From assembly GCF_000972845.2 (NCBI RefSeq), contig NC_040032.1:7146394-7210393 (forward strand): DNA of 64,000 bases. Direction: 5' to 3'. The position numbers and the translations under genes are program-made. This document shows, piece after piece, positions 23,713-34,444 of the stretch. The DNA comes from Larimichthys crocea (Eukaryota > Chordata > Actinopteri > Sciaenidae). How positions within the stretch are numbered: the first letter of the stretch is position 1; each line of letters starts with the position of its first letter. Under the pieces are notes generated by a model, which had not been told where the DNA came from, made no database searches, and saw only the letters and a program-made list of their open reading frames with translations.

Positions 23713-26700
23713 TTAATGCAGAGGTAGCTTCCGGAGCTTGATCATTAAATCCACATGTTCCGGCCCAACGAGCTGATGTGCAGCTTCGATCTGTTCCATC
23801 CTGTCGTCCATGGACAAGAGCAGTATTTTCATCTGGGAAGAATGGAGGGGTCGGAGAAGGTTTGAAAAGGTGCAGGGATCAGGATGTGGAGATGAACAGT
23901 GAGAGCAGAAAAATGAGGAACAGAGGAAAGAGCGGATATGAAAAAGGAGAGAGCGGGGAAGAAGAGAAAGGGGGAAAAGGACAGGTGGGAAATGAAGGGA
24001 GCAGCAGGAAGCAGTGAGGAGGAAAGAGGGGTGGAGTAAAGATAATTGGAAAACGGGGACAGCGAGGGAGAATGACGAAACCCAGAGGGGAAGTGGTCAG
24101 GGACGGATGGGTACAAAGGGGGGAGAGAGAAGGAGGGGTGGGGGGAGACAGGTCAGTGACTGTACAAGATGTATAACCCAAACAAGTGTCTACCAGACAG
24201 ACAGAGACAGACAGACAGAATACATTAAGTATGGCAACAGGGGAGACTACCACCTTCATCAGATACGGTATAGCCAAGGACAAAGAAGTCCTGAGAGTCT
24301 GATGTGACCGGAGAAAGGAAGGAAACAGACTTTCAATGAATCCCTTTTTTCATTTGACAAAAGACATAGGGCTGCAACTACAAATGTGTGTTCATTTCAT
24401 AATCTGTTCATTATTTTTCCCTGATGAATTGATTAGTCTATAAAATGTCAGCATACAGTCAAACGTTTCCACTACCCGAAGACCTCTGCTTCGTTTGACA
24501 CAAGAGTAAATTAAGGATTTAAACAGCAATGTTTTAAATAGTTTTCTTAATTAATGACTTGAAGAATTGCCAAAGGAGTTGCTGATTATTTTCCATCAGC
24601 TAATAAATGAATATATTTTTATACTTTAAAAAGAAAGATGTGTGTGTGTGTTCTCTTTTTACACCACATACCACCTCAGAAAATATTAGCCTCTCCGAGT
24701 ACCCCAATCATGACAGGGATCATACAGTAGCTGGTCCTATTCTGTGTCAGTTCACACAGGAGACAGATCTATTCTTAATAAGAAGATCATTTTTTGTTGA
24801 CAGGTTCTTGAACCGGATCTGTTCAAGATTTAACAACAGAGCTAATGTGCATGCTATATTTATGATCTTGACTATGTAGCAGACTGACATTGAGACATTG
24901 ACACAAAATATTACAAGAAATGCAAAGCTTATTAAGAATTACATTTGACAAATCTTGTTTTATTTTAACATTGTAGTATTTTAATAGAAATCTAATTTAA
25001 AAACAGATTGTTTTTAAATTAGATTTCTTTCTAAAAAAAAAAAAAATAGATTGAGATCCCTCTGCGTACCACCAGTGGTACTCTAACCATAGTTTGAGAA
25101 CCAGTGTTCTAAACATAAGCCAAGCTACCACAAGTGAAAATGTCAGTACTTGTTGCTACTTGTTAGTTGACACCAAAAAGTATTTGTTTCTGTTTTGATA
25201 CGTCCACTCAGACGTGTGACTTTTAAGTACCTATAATCTTGTTACAACATACCAATAGCTGATAATGACTGATGGCTATTAACTGCCATCACTTAAAATA
25301 ACCAGCATGTAACTACCGTCAGATTAAAGTCTGGCCGAGTCACGCAGGGACTAAACAGTGAATGACGAGGTGGATTTTAAGTGGTAACCTACATATTAAC
25401 CAAAGAGAATATGAGGTGAGCCTGTTCATTTCATTATGTGGCACCCTAACGCAGCCCTTTGTTTGAGAGTTCTACGAACGTTGTTACAGCGGCGGCATTG
25501 GCTTTATTGCATTGCATGTACTTAAATGTTAATTCGTTTTGAAATGTGTTTGGTTTTGTAGGTCATAAACACTGAACAGAAGAGAAGACATGATTATTGG
25601 TCTGTCTGTCACTTGGAAACTATCCAAGTGACTCACAGAATAATGACACAGTGCCTCAGGGGTTTAAATAAACACAAACTTTAAGTGTACTTAAGGACTT
25701 AAAGGCACATCTGATGTTTTCTCAGTTAGAATACCTCTGAGATAAAAAGAAGAGTAAGAAGATTAAAACCTGTTTTAAAATATGCTGTTGCACTGATAAT
25801 ACTCTATCTCATAATACAATGGATCAGTTGTCACCTACAGGAAATTCAACTGTCACTGCCAAGTCAGACAGAAGGCCATACATAGATCCAGCTATAGTGC
25901 CAGAGACACTTATGATGATCAAAACATGTTTTTCCTCTCACAAAGATTCCTCCACATGCTCTCTGCCACATCTATTGTCCTCAGTGTAAAGTGTGGGAGG
26001 GCTGGCAGGTCCTCCTGCACACCATCACCACCTACTGGCCATCTGCGGTATCACAGAGATTTTTTAAACAAAGGGTGATTAAAGAATAACTTCAGGTAAC
26101 ACTACACTGTTCTAAAATGCCATGATAATAATAGTAATGTGACAAACAAGGAGTTCATTTAAAGTAGAAAGATAATGAAAATTGTGGAAATGAATTTAGA
26201 TGTTTATTATTATTGACTTATTTATTTAAATGTCAGATCAAATGTATCGGATCACCTTGCAGGGGGTGACATAGAGAGATGAGGTAATGTCTGATTTAAA
26301 GGTCTGCCAGTCACAGGAGCGAGGACTTCCCAGAACTGAGCTGATGTCATCACTACTACAACCTGTGCATTAATAATCAATGAGAGAGAGCTGCTCCGAA
26401 GCAATGTGAGAGGACTGTCGGCAAGACAATGCAACACAGGACAGTGAGTCATGCTATAACTTGGGGACGTACAGGTCAGATCTGGAGTATTTTCATCCAT
26501 TTTTAATCAACAATACAATTTTAAAAGATGAAACTACACCTGTGTTTGGAGAAAGAGTCATGGTTACACACACCGCAATGCACCTTAGAGAAGACATGCT
26601 GCTCAGCGGATGAAATATTTTATGAACACAGAAACAAAGTATCAGAGAGAACAGACAAAGAAAAGCAGCAGCGGCTGTAAATTACCTCTGTCAGCTGTTG

Positions 26701-28141
26701 ATCCACACTGGCTTTGTACTCCATTGTGACTGGCTGCTCATCGGGGGCCTCTACTGGCGTTATCTGGTTTGCAGAGCCAAGCACATAGCTGGAAGAGATT
26801 CACCGTTTAATATGACGGCGTTAAATGAAGGTACATGGAGGGGATACATACCATTTATACCTGTACAACTGATGAAATTCAATGCAATTCCCCAACCATG
26901 AACACTGCCTGCGAGAAGCATTTCAAATTCTGATTTTGTGGAAGACAGACTCTGTTGTGCTGTACTGGACTACCGAGTTTAGGCTTTAGTTAATGATGTG
27001 TATTCCAACAAACATGCTTCTCACAGGCAGTGTTTATGGATGGGGAATTGCAAAGGTGTGTTGACCTGATATTCAAACTCACATTTCTAAATACTTCTCA
27101 ATGAGCTGACCCCTGCATACTTTTTAATCTTGTGAAATGACTTTACAGTTGACATTTTTCATGGCATGTATATAAAGGTTTTCATCATCAAAAATCATAA
27201 TAAACAAATGTTAGCTCATGTATGCACCTTTAAACACCCCTACTAATAACTCGCGCCATCAGCCATACCTGTCGATCTGTGCTACGTTCAGATAGAATGC
27301 GAATCTCTTGTAGTCCAGCTTCCTCGGCGTGGACGTGTAAACTATGCCGAGCACTGTCTTACAGCCTCGACAGGTGACGTCCGCGACCAGACTGCGGAGG
27401 GAAAATTACAGAAAAAAAAAAAAAAGAAGATCAGCCCAAATCAGAGTATGGGACAGATTTGATCCAATGACCAATGCTGTCGTTTTTCTGAGAGGTCTCA
27501 CTTCCTTTAATAAATGTGAACAGAATGAGGGTCGACAAAATGAAGTGTTATCTTTTGGTTACTTGGTGGAATGTACATTTAAAAAGAAAAGTACTTTTAC
27601 TCAAGTGATGTACTTAGTTACAGTACTTGTATGTGACAGCTGTAATCATCAGTTACTTTGCAGTTTTCAAATACAAAACATATGATCATAATACATACAA
27701 TCAGGGTTGCAAAGGCGCAGAAAGTATCTGGTAAGATTTCCAGAAACTTTCCATGGGAAGTTAACCTGGGGAATTTTGGAAAATTCCAAATTAGAAACTC
27801 CATGGAAATTATGGAAATTTATGGGAATTAACTGGAAATTCTGGCATAATTTAAATGAACTGTATCATATCCAAACATAAATCTAAACTTTTTTTTTGTC
27901 ATAAGCAGACACCCATGCAAAATAATACAATAATAATATAATAAGTAATTTAAAAAACATTTCAACAGATTTATTTGTAAGCAGACCTTTAGCAAATGTA
28001 CAGTGCGTACATCTCACTACCTGCTGTGTAACAATAGGTAGGAAGATGCATTACTATGTGCTAATGGAAACATCTGAATTAACTGAACCTGTCAATCACT
28101 GTATGTAAAACTAAAAACACAATAAAAAAAAGATATGTAAA

Positions 28142-28185
<44 letters not shown>

Positions 28186-29173
28186 ATAATAATAATAATA
28201 ATAATATAATAACAATAACAACAACAACAACAACAACAGTCTCCTACTCTGCAGTAAGCAGCGTGCTATGTGCATGTGATGGAAGAACAGCAGATATTCA
28301 GGGGTACAAAATCTGGTTGTCTTAGTCAAGATTATACTCAAATATTAGGGATGCACCGAAATGAATATTTTCGGCCGAAACCGAAAAAAAAATTAAATGG
28401 TTTGCCGAATACCGAAACCGAATATGAAATGCGGTTGTTAAATTTTTCACATTTTTTTTTACTATTGCATCCATTGCGTCACGCCACTATTCGGCCACTT
28501 CACAGAAAGCCGAAATGCACTTCTGGGCCATTTTCGGCCGAATATTTTCGGTGCATCCCTATCAAATATATATATTCCCCAGCTAAATGTAAGTTCCCGG
28601 TTAAGAGCCAATGTTTTTCAATCAATTTTGTAAATTCTCAGTTCAAAGAAAAAAAAATAGACCCTCCTATTCTGTACTATATGATGCCACTTAGGCAGTT
28701 ATAGTATTCTAATGTCCTTTATAATATTATAACTAGTAACTTAATTCACTACAGGGAAGGACTTTCTTACCACTGAGGTTGTTTGTTTACTTCATATATG
28801 CGCTTTTCTTTTCCGACCTCGACGTTGGCAGTGACCACTAAGGGCAGAAACATCACAAACATGACAGCAACGTAATGCACCATTGTATTCAGAAACTACA
28901 CATCTCAAAGTGGCTTTAATACTCCGTTTCTGCACAAACAAACTTACCCTTCAGTCTTATTTGGTTTTGGTCTTCTTCGCTTCCTTCCCAGGACAGCGAG
29001 TCTCCCACAGCCAGATTGCATTTCCCGCAGATAAACACCACAGGTCCGTCGCTGTCCTCGCCGTCCTCCGCAGTTTCTTCGACGGCGGGCTTTGAGCTCA
29101 GCTCCTCATACGTCGTTTCTATCATTTCTAACTTTTTCTGTCGGCGTCTTGAAGGCCTTGCACTCGCAGCCAT
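23713..29173 (-). CDS. mis18a: Mis18-alpha kinetochore/centromere protein
   Basis: MIS18A is part of the Mis18 complex, which licenses deposition of the centromeric histone CENP-A. Five exons on the minus strand: 29173-28948, 28837-28771, 27391-27269, 26788-26686 and 23832-23713. All have GT-AG junctions and closing phases, giving 212 aa (human about 233). The Yippee-like Mis18 zinc fold shows both CxxC pairs, CGKC at residues 49-52 and CRGC at 105-108. The family blocks GDSLSW, TPRKLDYKR and YVLGS are present. The last exon gives a C-terminal helix (MKILLLSMDDRMEQI...) that matches the family's terminal coiled coil. The first ATG of the longest frame lies further upstream (29251), but MAASARPSRRRQKK from 29173 fits the family and sits in good context (AAAATGG). 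Intron 4 is about 2.9 kb. The gene is head-to-head with haus1. Confidence 0.95.
24367..24610 (+). repeat. Teleost 'GGGCTGCAACTA' dispersed element
   Basis: It starts with GGGCTGCAACTAC and continues with TTCATAATCTGTTCATTATT, GATGAATTGATTAGTCTATA, AAATGTCAG and a terminal GCTGATTATTTTCCATCAGC. I recall this pattern as a very common short nonautonomous element in fish introns and UTRs. Target-site duplications were not resolved. It lies in mis18a intron 4. Confidence 0.55.
24986..25028. repeat. Perfect 19-bp inverted repeat with 5-nt loop
   Basis: The arms 24986-25004 and 25010-25028 are exact reverse complements, starting AGAAATCTAATTT, and are separated by AGATT. The hairpin would be AT-rich but uninterrupted. 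It lies in mis18a intron 4, directly before a diverged transposon terminus at 25040-25110. Confidence 0.9.
25040..25112. mobile_element. Diverged DNA-transposon terminus
   Basis: The sequence GTACCACCAGTGGTACTCTA followed by AGTTTGAGAACCAGTGTTCT resembles the CAGTGGTTCTCAAAC-type terminus of a common vertebrate hAT-like element. A related fragment, GTACCACCTGTGGTACCACA with TTTAGGAGCCAGTGCTATAG, lies at 40740-40785. No transposase sequence is retained in either. Confidence 0.45.
27690..28130. repeat. GGAAATTTCC-rich dispersed repeat in mis18a intron 3
   Basis: Short words such as TTTCCATGGGAAGTT, GGAATTTTGGAAAATTCCA, CCATGGAAATTATGG and AACTGGAAATTCTGG repeat along 27715-27850. The region begins with GGTTGCAAAGG. 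I recall this as a dispersed fish element with internal self-similarity. The 3' boundary is not clear. Confidence 0.5.
28142..28238 (+). repeat. Compound trinucleotide microsatellite (TAC)n(TAA)n(CAA)n
   Basis: A run of TAC repeats (28142-28184) passes into TAA and then CAA units. It lies in mis18a intron 3 and is expected to be length-polymorphic. Confidence 0.9.
28346..28561. mobile_element. hAT-type MITE with intact TIRs and 8-bp target duplication
   Basis: The 216-bp element begins TAGGGATGCACCGAAA and ends with its near reverse complement TTTTCGGTGCATCCCTA. Subterminal TTTTCGGCCGAA words occur on both sides. It is flanked by the exact 8-bp direct repeat TCAAATAT at 28338-28345 and 28562-28569. 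An 8-bp duplication is characteristic of hAT elements. There is no transposase coding capacity. It lies in mis18a intron 3. Confidence 0.92.
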
Positions 29174-29300
29174 TTTCACTGACTTCTTCCAAACAAACTT
29201 TGGCGGGTTTTGGTGTTTGTGGACACGAGCGCAGATCCGGGAAGTGTCCAAACATCGCGAGATGTTTAAATCTTCCGTTTCCGTCTGTCAGACAAGCGCA
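29174..29300 (-). promoter_or_regulatory. mis18a proximal promoter
   Basis: Upstream of the mis18a ATG are a CG-containing near-palindrome ACATCGCGAGATGT at 29252-29265 and a TTTAAA word at 29266 that resembles a cell-cycle homology region. Two CCGTTTCCG-like words follow at 29274-29284. The layout fits a TATA-less promoter of a mitotic gene. Binding factors are inferred, not shown. Confidence 0.35.
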
Positions 29301-30055
29301 TACAAAAAGACACATTGATGTTTGTTTTTAATGTTTTTTTTTTCTGTTTTGGCGTGATGTCATTTAATTTCCTTTCAGAAATGGGACAGGATGAGCGAAT
29401 ATTTTGTCTATACTCAGGATGTTTCCATGTTTAATTGATAGTGGCTTTAGTAGAGATATTTTAAACCAAATGATTTACAAATCTTACCCTGAGGCATCAG
29501 ATAACAATAAAAATAATAATAATGCTGTTGTCTGCTAAATTAAAATAAAGCACATGCCATCCCTAATCATACTAGTTGTTTTCATACATGCACGTTCAGA
29601 AATGAAAAGTATAGAGACATATTTATGTATCTATGATATGTATAATAAGAACATCTTTACCAGTTAAGTGGAAGGAGGTTTTAGCTCAGAGGGGTTTCTT
29701 TCTATTTTGAGACGTGAACTTCTTTTCTGTGACAGTATTTTTAATTGACAAATACATACAATACACATGAAGTATACAGTGGATGGTGTACAAATAGAAC
29801 AACAACAAAACAGCCAGCGTTGAATTACATTACACAAAATTATTATAAAACAAACAGACATTATGAGATTTAATATTTTAAACTTATTATAGATTTTATA
29901 TTACCCCAATTACAAAGCAGTTCACATATTGTCCAACATTCTTCAGGAAAATAACAAAATAGAGTGTTATTATATATTTTTTTTATTATCTTATTCAACT
30001 GATTTGATTGTATTTATTTAATTGGTCACCAATCTTCGTTTATTTTTGTTTTATT

Positions 30056-30522
30056 TATATGGTTAGATTTATTTTAATTTTAAATATAGTTAGATTTATT
30101 TTTATTTTAAGTACATTTAGATTTATTTTAATTTTAAATATAGTTAGATTTATTTTTATTTTAAATATAGTTAGATTTACTTTAATTTTAAATACAGTTA
30201 GATTTATTTTAATTTTAAATATAGCTAAATTTAATTTTTATTTTAAATACAGTTAGATTTATTTTTATTTTAAATACAGTTAGATTTATTTTAATTTTAA
30301 ATATAGTTAGATGTATTTTATTTTAAATATAGTTAGATTTAATTTTTATTTTAAATACAGTTAGATGTATTTTATTTTAAATACAGTTAGATTTATTTTT
30401 ATTTTAAATATAGTTAGATTTATTTTAATTTTAAATATAGTTAGATTTATTTTAATTTTAAATACAGTTAGATTTATTTTATTTTAAATAAAGTTAGATT
30501 TATTTTTATTTTAAATATAGTT
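30056..30522 (+). repeat. 27-bp AT-rich minisatellite, about 17 copies
   Basis: The unit is close to AGTTAGATTTATTTTAATTT plus TAAATAT, repeated from about 30056 to 30522. Variants swap ATAG/ACAG and TTTAATTTT/TTTTATTTT, and some copies are one or two bases shorter or longer. It fills much of the intergenic region between mis18a and haus1 and stops about 15 bp before the GC-rich haus1 promoter. A frame through it gives a repetitive Ile/Leu/Phe/Arg peptide, which I consider non-coding. Confidence 0.9.
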
Positions 30523-30539
30523 TGTTTGTTTTTTTGTTC

Positions 30540-30690
30540 CACGGCAAGCCACCGGAAGAGGCGGGACTTTGGCTCAAAGTCGGCCCGGAAGTTATTAAAA
30601 TGATTTTGGAGAGCGCGAAACCGGAAAGCGAGAAGTGTTGTTGTTGTTGATGGTTCTGGACTCTGTGATTTGGTGTGTTTTTCCTTCAGC
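30540..30690 (+). promoter_or_regulatory. haus1 proximal promoter with ETS and E2F-like sites
   Basis: A compact GC-rich segment lies just upstream of the haus1 ATG. It contains three ETS-type words: ACCGGAAGAG at 30551, CCGGAAGT at 30585 and CCGGAAAG at 30621. It also has GCGCGAAA at 30613-30620, a perfect match in reverse to the E2F consensus TTTSSCGC. There is no TATA box. This is typical of proliferation-linked genes; factor binding is inferred. Confidence 0.5.
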
Positions 30691-33600
30691 ATGTGTGAAA
30701 AGATTACCAAGGTAATGTCCAGCATCAGTCTAACGTGGCTCTCTGAGTTCTCGCTGTTTGTGTTGATTGTGCTCCGTGTCACTCCTCAGGTGAACAGCTG
30801 GCTCAGCGCGGTGTTTGGAGATCAGCCGGTGCCACACTTCGAGGTCAACACACGGACTGTGGACATACTGTACCAGCTGGCTCAGGCCAGTGAAGCCCGC
30901 TGCAGTGACACAGCTCTGCATGTAGAAGACCTCAAACAGAAAGCTTCAGAGTATCAGGCTGAGGGTGAGGAGCTCACACACAGTAAGATGCAGTGAGATG
31001 TGACAGTGATCCTGATTCAAAGTGAGTTTCAGTCAGTAATTCAAGCTGACTACCTGACAGCAGTACACCTACTGTTCAGAAATGCCCACTTACAACGCAG
31101 GTCATATTTGAGTACATTTCTTTTTATTGTATTCACTAAATATCTGAGATCTGGGAACAAAGCATAGACTGTATAAAACATGGATATAGTATTCATGGCA
31201 TCACCCTACATCTAAAGAGCTGTGAAGCTGTGTGGTGGCTCTAGTCGTCACCATCATCCCGCCAGTCGTCCTGCCTCTGCCGTCTCCCAGGTAATCCAAA
31301 AATCTGCTCGATTTGGATCATCAGTGGATCATCAGTGGACCTGAGGCAGGCTGAAGCCTATGACTTGTTTTGTAGCCAGCCTCAAATGGCACTTCCACAA
31401 CAAATTTCACAGCCACAGAGGTTTCTACTTGGAGCAAAGTGACATTGGGCAAGTTATATGATTGATCAGACAGGTCGTCATCTGTAAGTTTGGTTACTAT
31501 AGTTTACTAGTTATATTTGTTTTTGTTTTCTTCTTTCACATCTCTTCTGCTACCAGGGGGTTCAGTTTAAAACCTCTGATCATCAGATCGTTTCTTCTTC
31601 TTAGCAATGTAGCAATTAACTTCAGAACAATATTATTGTAACTGTGAATGATTGCCAAAACACGATAATAAGACTTTTAATAGGCTGATAAACTGTATAC
31701 TTTTACTCGACTATACTACGTTTAGTCGAGTCTAAAATAACACTGCACGGCCTTTTCATACGATCAAACTGTGTCTCCTGCTTCTAGGTGCTCATCTCCA
31801 GGATGTTCTTCTACAAGGTGTTGGCCTGTCCTGTGCCAGCTTGTCAAAGCCCGCTTCCGACTACTTGTCTGCGTTAGTGGACACTGCCATGGTTCTTGGA
31901 GTCAGAGACACATCACTGGGCAGGTACACTGTTGAACTCTATTACAAGTTATCAGTTACTTTTTTTCAGTCAGGATTTTGTCTGATAAACATGTCTTGTC
32001 TAGCTTTATGCCTGCAGTGAACAACCTCACCAACCAACTTCTGGAAGCAGAGAAGTCAAACAGGAGAATTGAGAGGGAGCTCAGGGCCGTCAGAAAGAGA
32101 CTCGGTTCTACTCTGGTGCTGCGGAGCAACTTACAAGAGTAAGAACACGGATGAAGAGGATAGCTCTGTTCATATCGTACACGCTATGGTTCTTCTGTAC
32201 TCAGTGTTCATAATTGTCTTCAGGGATATCAACAAAGCGGTCAAATCTCAGGGAGTGGAGAGCGCCAAAGCAGAGGAGAGGCTCCTTAACATGGATTTTG
32301 TGACAGCAAAGGCTAAAGAGCTCGACAACAGGCGTCAGAGGGCAGAGGTATGTTGCAGTGTTGCACCTATAGTAGCTGCATGAGGCAGGTTAAAGGGGAA
32401 CATCAGCTTTTTTCAACATGGATCATCATTTTTAATTTTTATTTACCTATGAGTGGCTGCAGCATTATCCTTAATGGGCACTGCATGCCGTCAAAGTACA
32501 TCCACTGAAATGTATGTTGCTGCTGTTTTTGTCAGTGGAGTCTGCTGGCTTTGAACAGAGTGATTTAACAGCTGTTCCAGGTGAAGCAAATATTATCCTA
32601 CTATAAAAATATTTATCTGTGTAAGGATCCTTTTCCATAATGATGTCTGACAATAATAATGTAAGTATGTAAGTAAATACAAGCATTTATTGTGGATACA
32701 CTTTCATAGTGTGCACCCTTCCCAGTGAATTACACTGCTGGCTGCAGCACTCTCACTGAATACTGGACTAGTTTAAAAATGGTTGTCCCAGTTAGTCACT
32801 TAGACCTAAAAACATGAGAAGATGGGGTCCAGGTTGAAAAATACAAGTTGCGCATTAGTGTGTTGATACATGGTAAGATAAACTGCTATGATTTTAACAT
32901 GTAAAATGGCCAGATATTTAGAAGTGCTCCTTGTTTTGTTTCAGATATTCATATCTTAGTGGGAGATTTGTGCTGGGTGGGAACATTCAGCAAGATTGTG
33001 CTAATGACAGCTTGCTATGCAGAAGCCTGAAGAGGCATAAATTACTGTTGTCCTCAGCCAACATTAAGAAAAAAAAAAAAAATCAGTGGCATAGAAAATA
33101 CTCAAGAATGAAAGATAGAGGGGATGAGGAGAGTCTCCTAGGAACCCCCTGACAAGAAGAAGACAAACTTGTGTGTGACAGCAGATGCACACATCAGTCA
33201 TAACCTCAGAGACACCTGCCTAATATTGTGTAGATTTCTTTTTTTTATGCTGCCAAAAAATCTGAAGTTGCGAGGTGCCTCCATGGATCGGACTTGTTTG
33301 TCCAGCCCACAGATGCTTGATTAAGTCTTCTTCAAAGTTGCTTTGTGGCAGGGTGCATTATCCTGCTAAATGAGGCCACTGCCATCAGGGAATGCCGTAC
33401 AGTACAATACAGCTTAGCATCCAGCCATACCCTTTTCATAGGTACTGACCGCTGCAGACCGGGAGCACCACACAAGAGCTGCAGTTTTGGAGATGCTCTG
33501 ACTGAATCATCAAGCTCACACAATTCAGCCCTTCTCAGAGTCAAATCTTTACCCATGCCCAATTTTTCTCCTTCTAACACATTAACTCCAAAGAGAAAAT

Positions 33601-34378
33601 GTTTACTTGCTGCTTTATGTATTCCACTTACTGACAGGTGACATGATAGCAACATAATCAGTGTTACTCTATTCAACTTTCAGTGGTCATAATGTTACGG
33701 CTGATGTATATTCATTCATAGCTACAGCTCTTTCCCCAGCTGTTAGTGGTTTTGACCCGGGTCCAAAAGTTAACGCCCTTCGTATCATTGTCTGTCACTG
33801 AGGTTGGGTGGCTATTTCATTCTTTTCTATCAATCCTGCAGGCTCAACTTGAATCCAGGAACATGGACAAGTCCATCACCCACCAGGCTATTATGCAGCT
33901 CTCTGAGGTAATTTTAGCAGTCGGTACCATTGGTAAAGAAAACAACACGTTGTGCTTTCAGGGTTTGAAAAGTGTCGTCTTGTTTTTCTCTCTGTAGGAA
34001 GTCACCACGCTGAAACAAGAAACAATTCCTCTGAAAAAGAAACTGGAGCCTTACATGGACTTAAGCCCGGTACGCTTGCTAAGTGTTCTTAAACGGCAAA
34101 TTCAAATTGGACTTCATTAAACTACCTTGACAGATGTGAATAAATCACATTTAGAGACAACTTTGTTTCTGTATGTCTGAAATATTTTTACCTTCCAAAC
34201 CACAACAGAGCCCGTCTCTTGCTCAAGTAAAAATCGAGGAGGCAAAACGAGAATTGGTGAGTATCTTAATCACTCTGTGGTGGATGAGATGTGCTTCCGT
34301 GATTTAAATTTTCTTTTCTTTCCTCAATTACAGGCTGCACTTGATTCCCAACTCGAGATAAATATGGAGTTTAAGTGA
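30691..34378 (+). CDS. haus1: HAUS augmin-like complex subunit 1
   Basis: HAUS1 (CCDC5) is a subunit of the augmin complex, which recruits gamma-tubulin to existing spindle microtubules. Nine exons: 30691-30711, 30790-30964, 31788-31923, 32004-32138, 32224-32347, 33842-33907, 33998-34069, 34209-34256 and 34334-34378. All junctions are GT-AG and phases close, giving 273 aa (human 278). Family blocks include VNSWLSAVFGDQPVP near the N-terminus, EVNTRTVDILYQL, EDLKQKASEY, and near the C-terminus KQETIPLKKKLEPYMDL and PSLAQVKIEEAKREL. Much of the middle is heptad-like coiled coil. The first exon encodes only seven residues (MCEKITK). Intron 5 carries a deleted Tc1-like element. An AATAAA at 34439 lies 60 bases past the stop. 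In human this gene is on chromosome 18, so its place here is a lineage-specific difference in gene order. Confidence 0.95.
31160..31450. repeat. Probable dispersed repeat in haus1 intron 2
   Basis: The words TAGACTGTATAAAACATGGA and ATGGCATCACCC, followed by 'AAGAGCTGTGAAGCTGTGTGG', recall a dispersed fish element. Its copies typically start TAGACTGTATATAAAGATGGA and continue with a conserved GTCACCC. This copy is diverged and the ends are not defined. Confidence 0.4.
33188..33710 (-). mobile_element. Internally deleted Tc1-like transposon in haus1 intron 5
   Basis: Terminal inverted repeats read ACATCAGTCATAAC on the left and GTTACGGCTGATGTA on the right. Internal words include GCCTAATATTGTGTAG, CCATGGATCGGACTTGTTTG, TTTGTGGCAGGGTGCATTAT, CATCAGGGAATGCCGT, GACCGCTGCAGACCGGGAGC and AGAGCTGCAGTTTTGGAGAT. 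These match a common fish Tc1-like transposon. On the minus strand a residual N-terminal helix-turn-helix region is visible (MGKDLTLRRAELCELDD), but the catalytic core is missing. Confidence 0.8.
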
Positions 34379-34438
34379 ATACTTGTCATGTTCAAATCTG
34401 TCCTGTTCATAGCTGTCATTCTTCTGTGTTCGAAAAAT

Positions 34439-34444
34439 AATAAA
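34439..34444 (+). other. haus1 poly(A) signal
   Basis: AATAAA 60 bases downstream of the haus1 stop codon, followed within about 10-30 bases by T/GT-rich sequence. It is the only canonical hexamer close to the stop. Confidence 0.75.

Noticed and set aside
23778..24307. Overlapping Gly/Arg/Lys- and Ser/Pro-rich frames on both strands
   Set aside because: They come from a purine-rich stretch beside the last mis18a exon. The real coding there is the short minus-strand exon 23832-23713.
30008..30256. 82-residue open frame rich in Ile, Leu, Phe and Arg
   Set aside because: It is a reading of the 27-bp AT-rich minisatellite, with no splice context and no family similarity.
30056..30522. Regularly spaced repeats that could suggest a CRISPR array
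   Set aside because: The units are contiguous with no unique spacers, and the DNA is a vertebrate nuclear genome.
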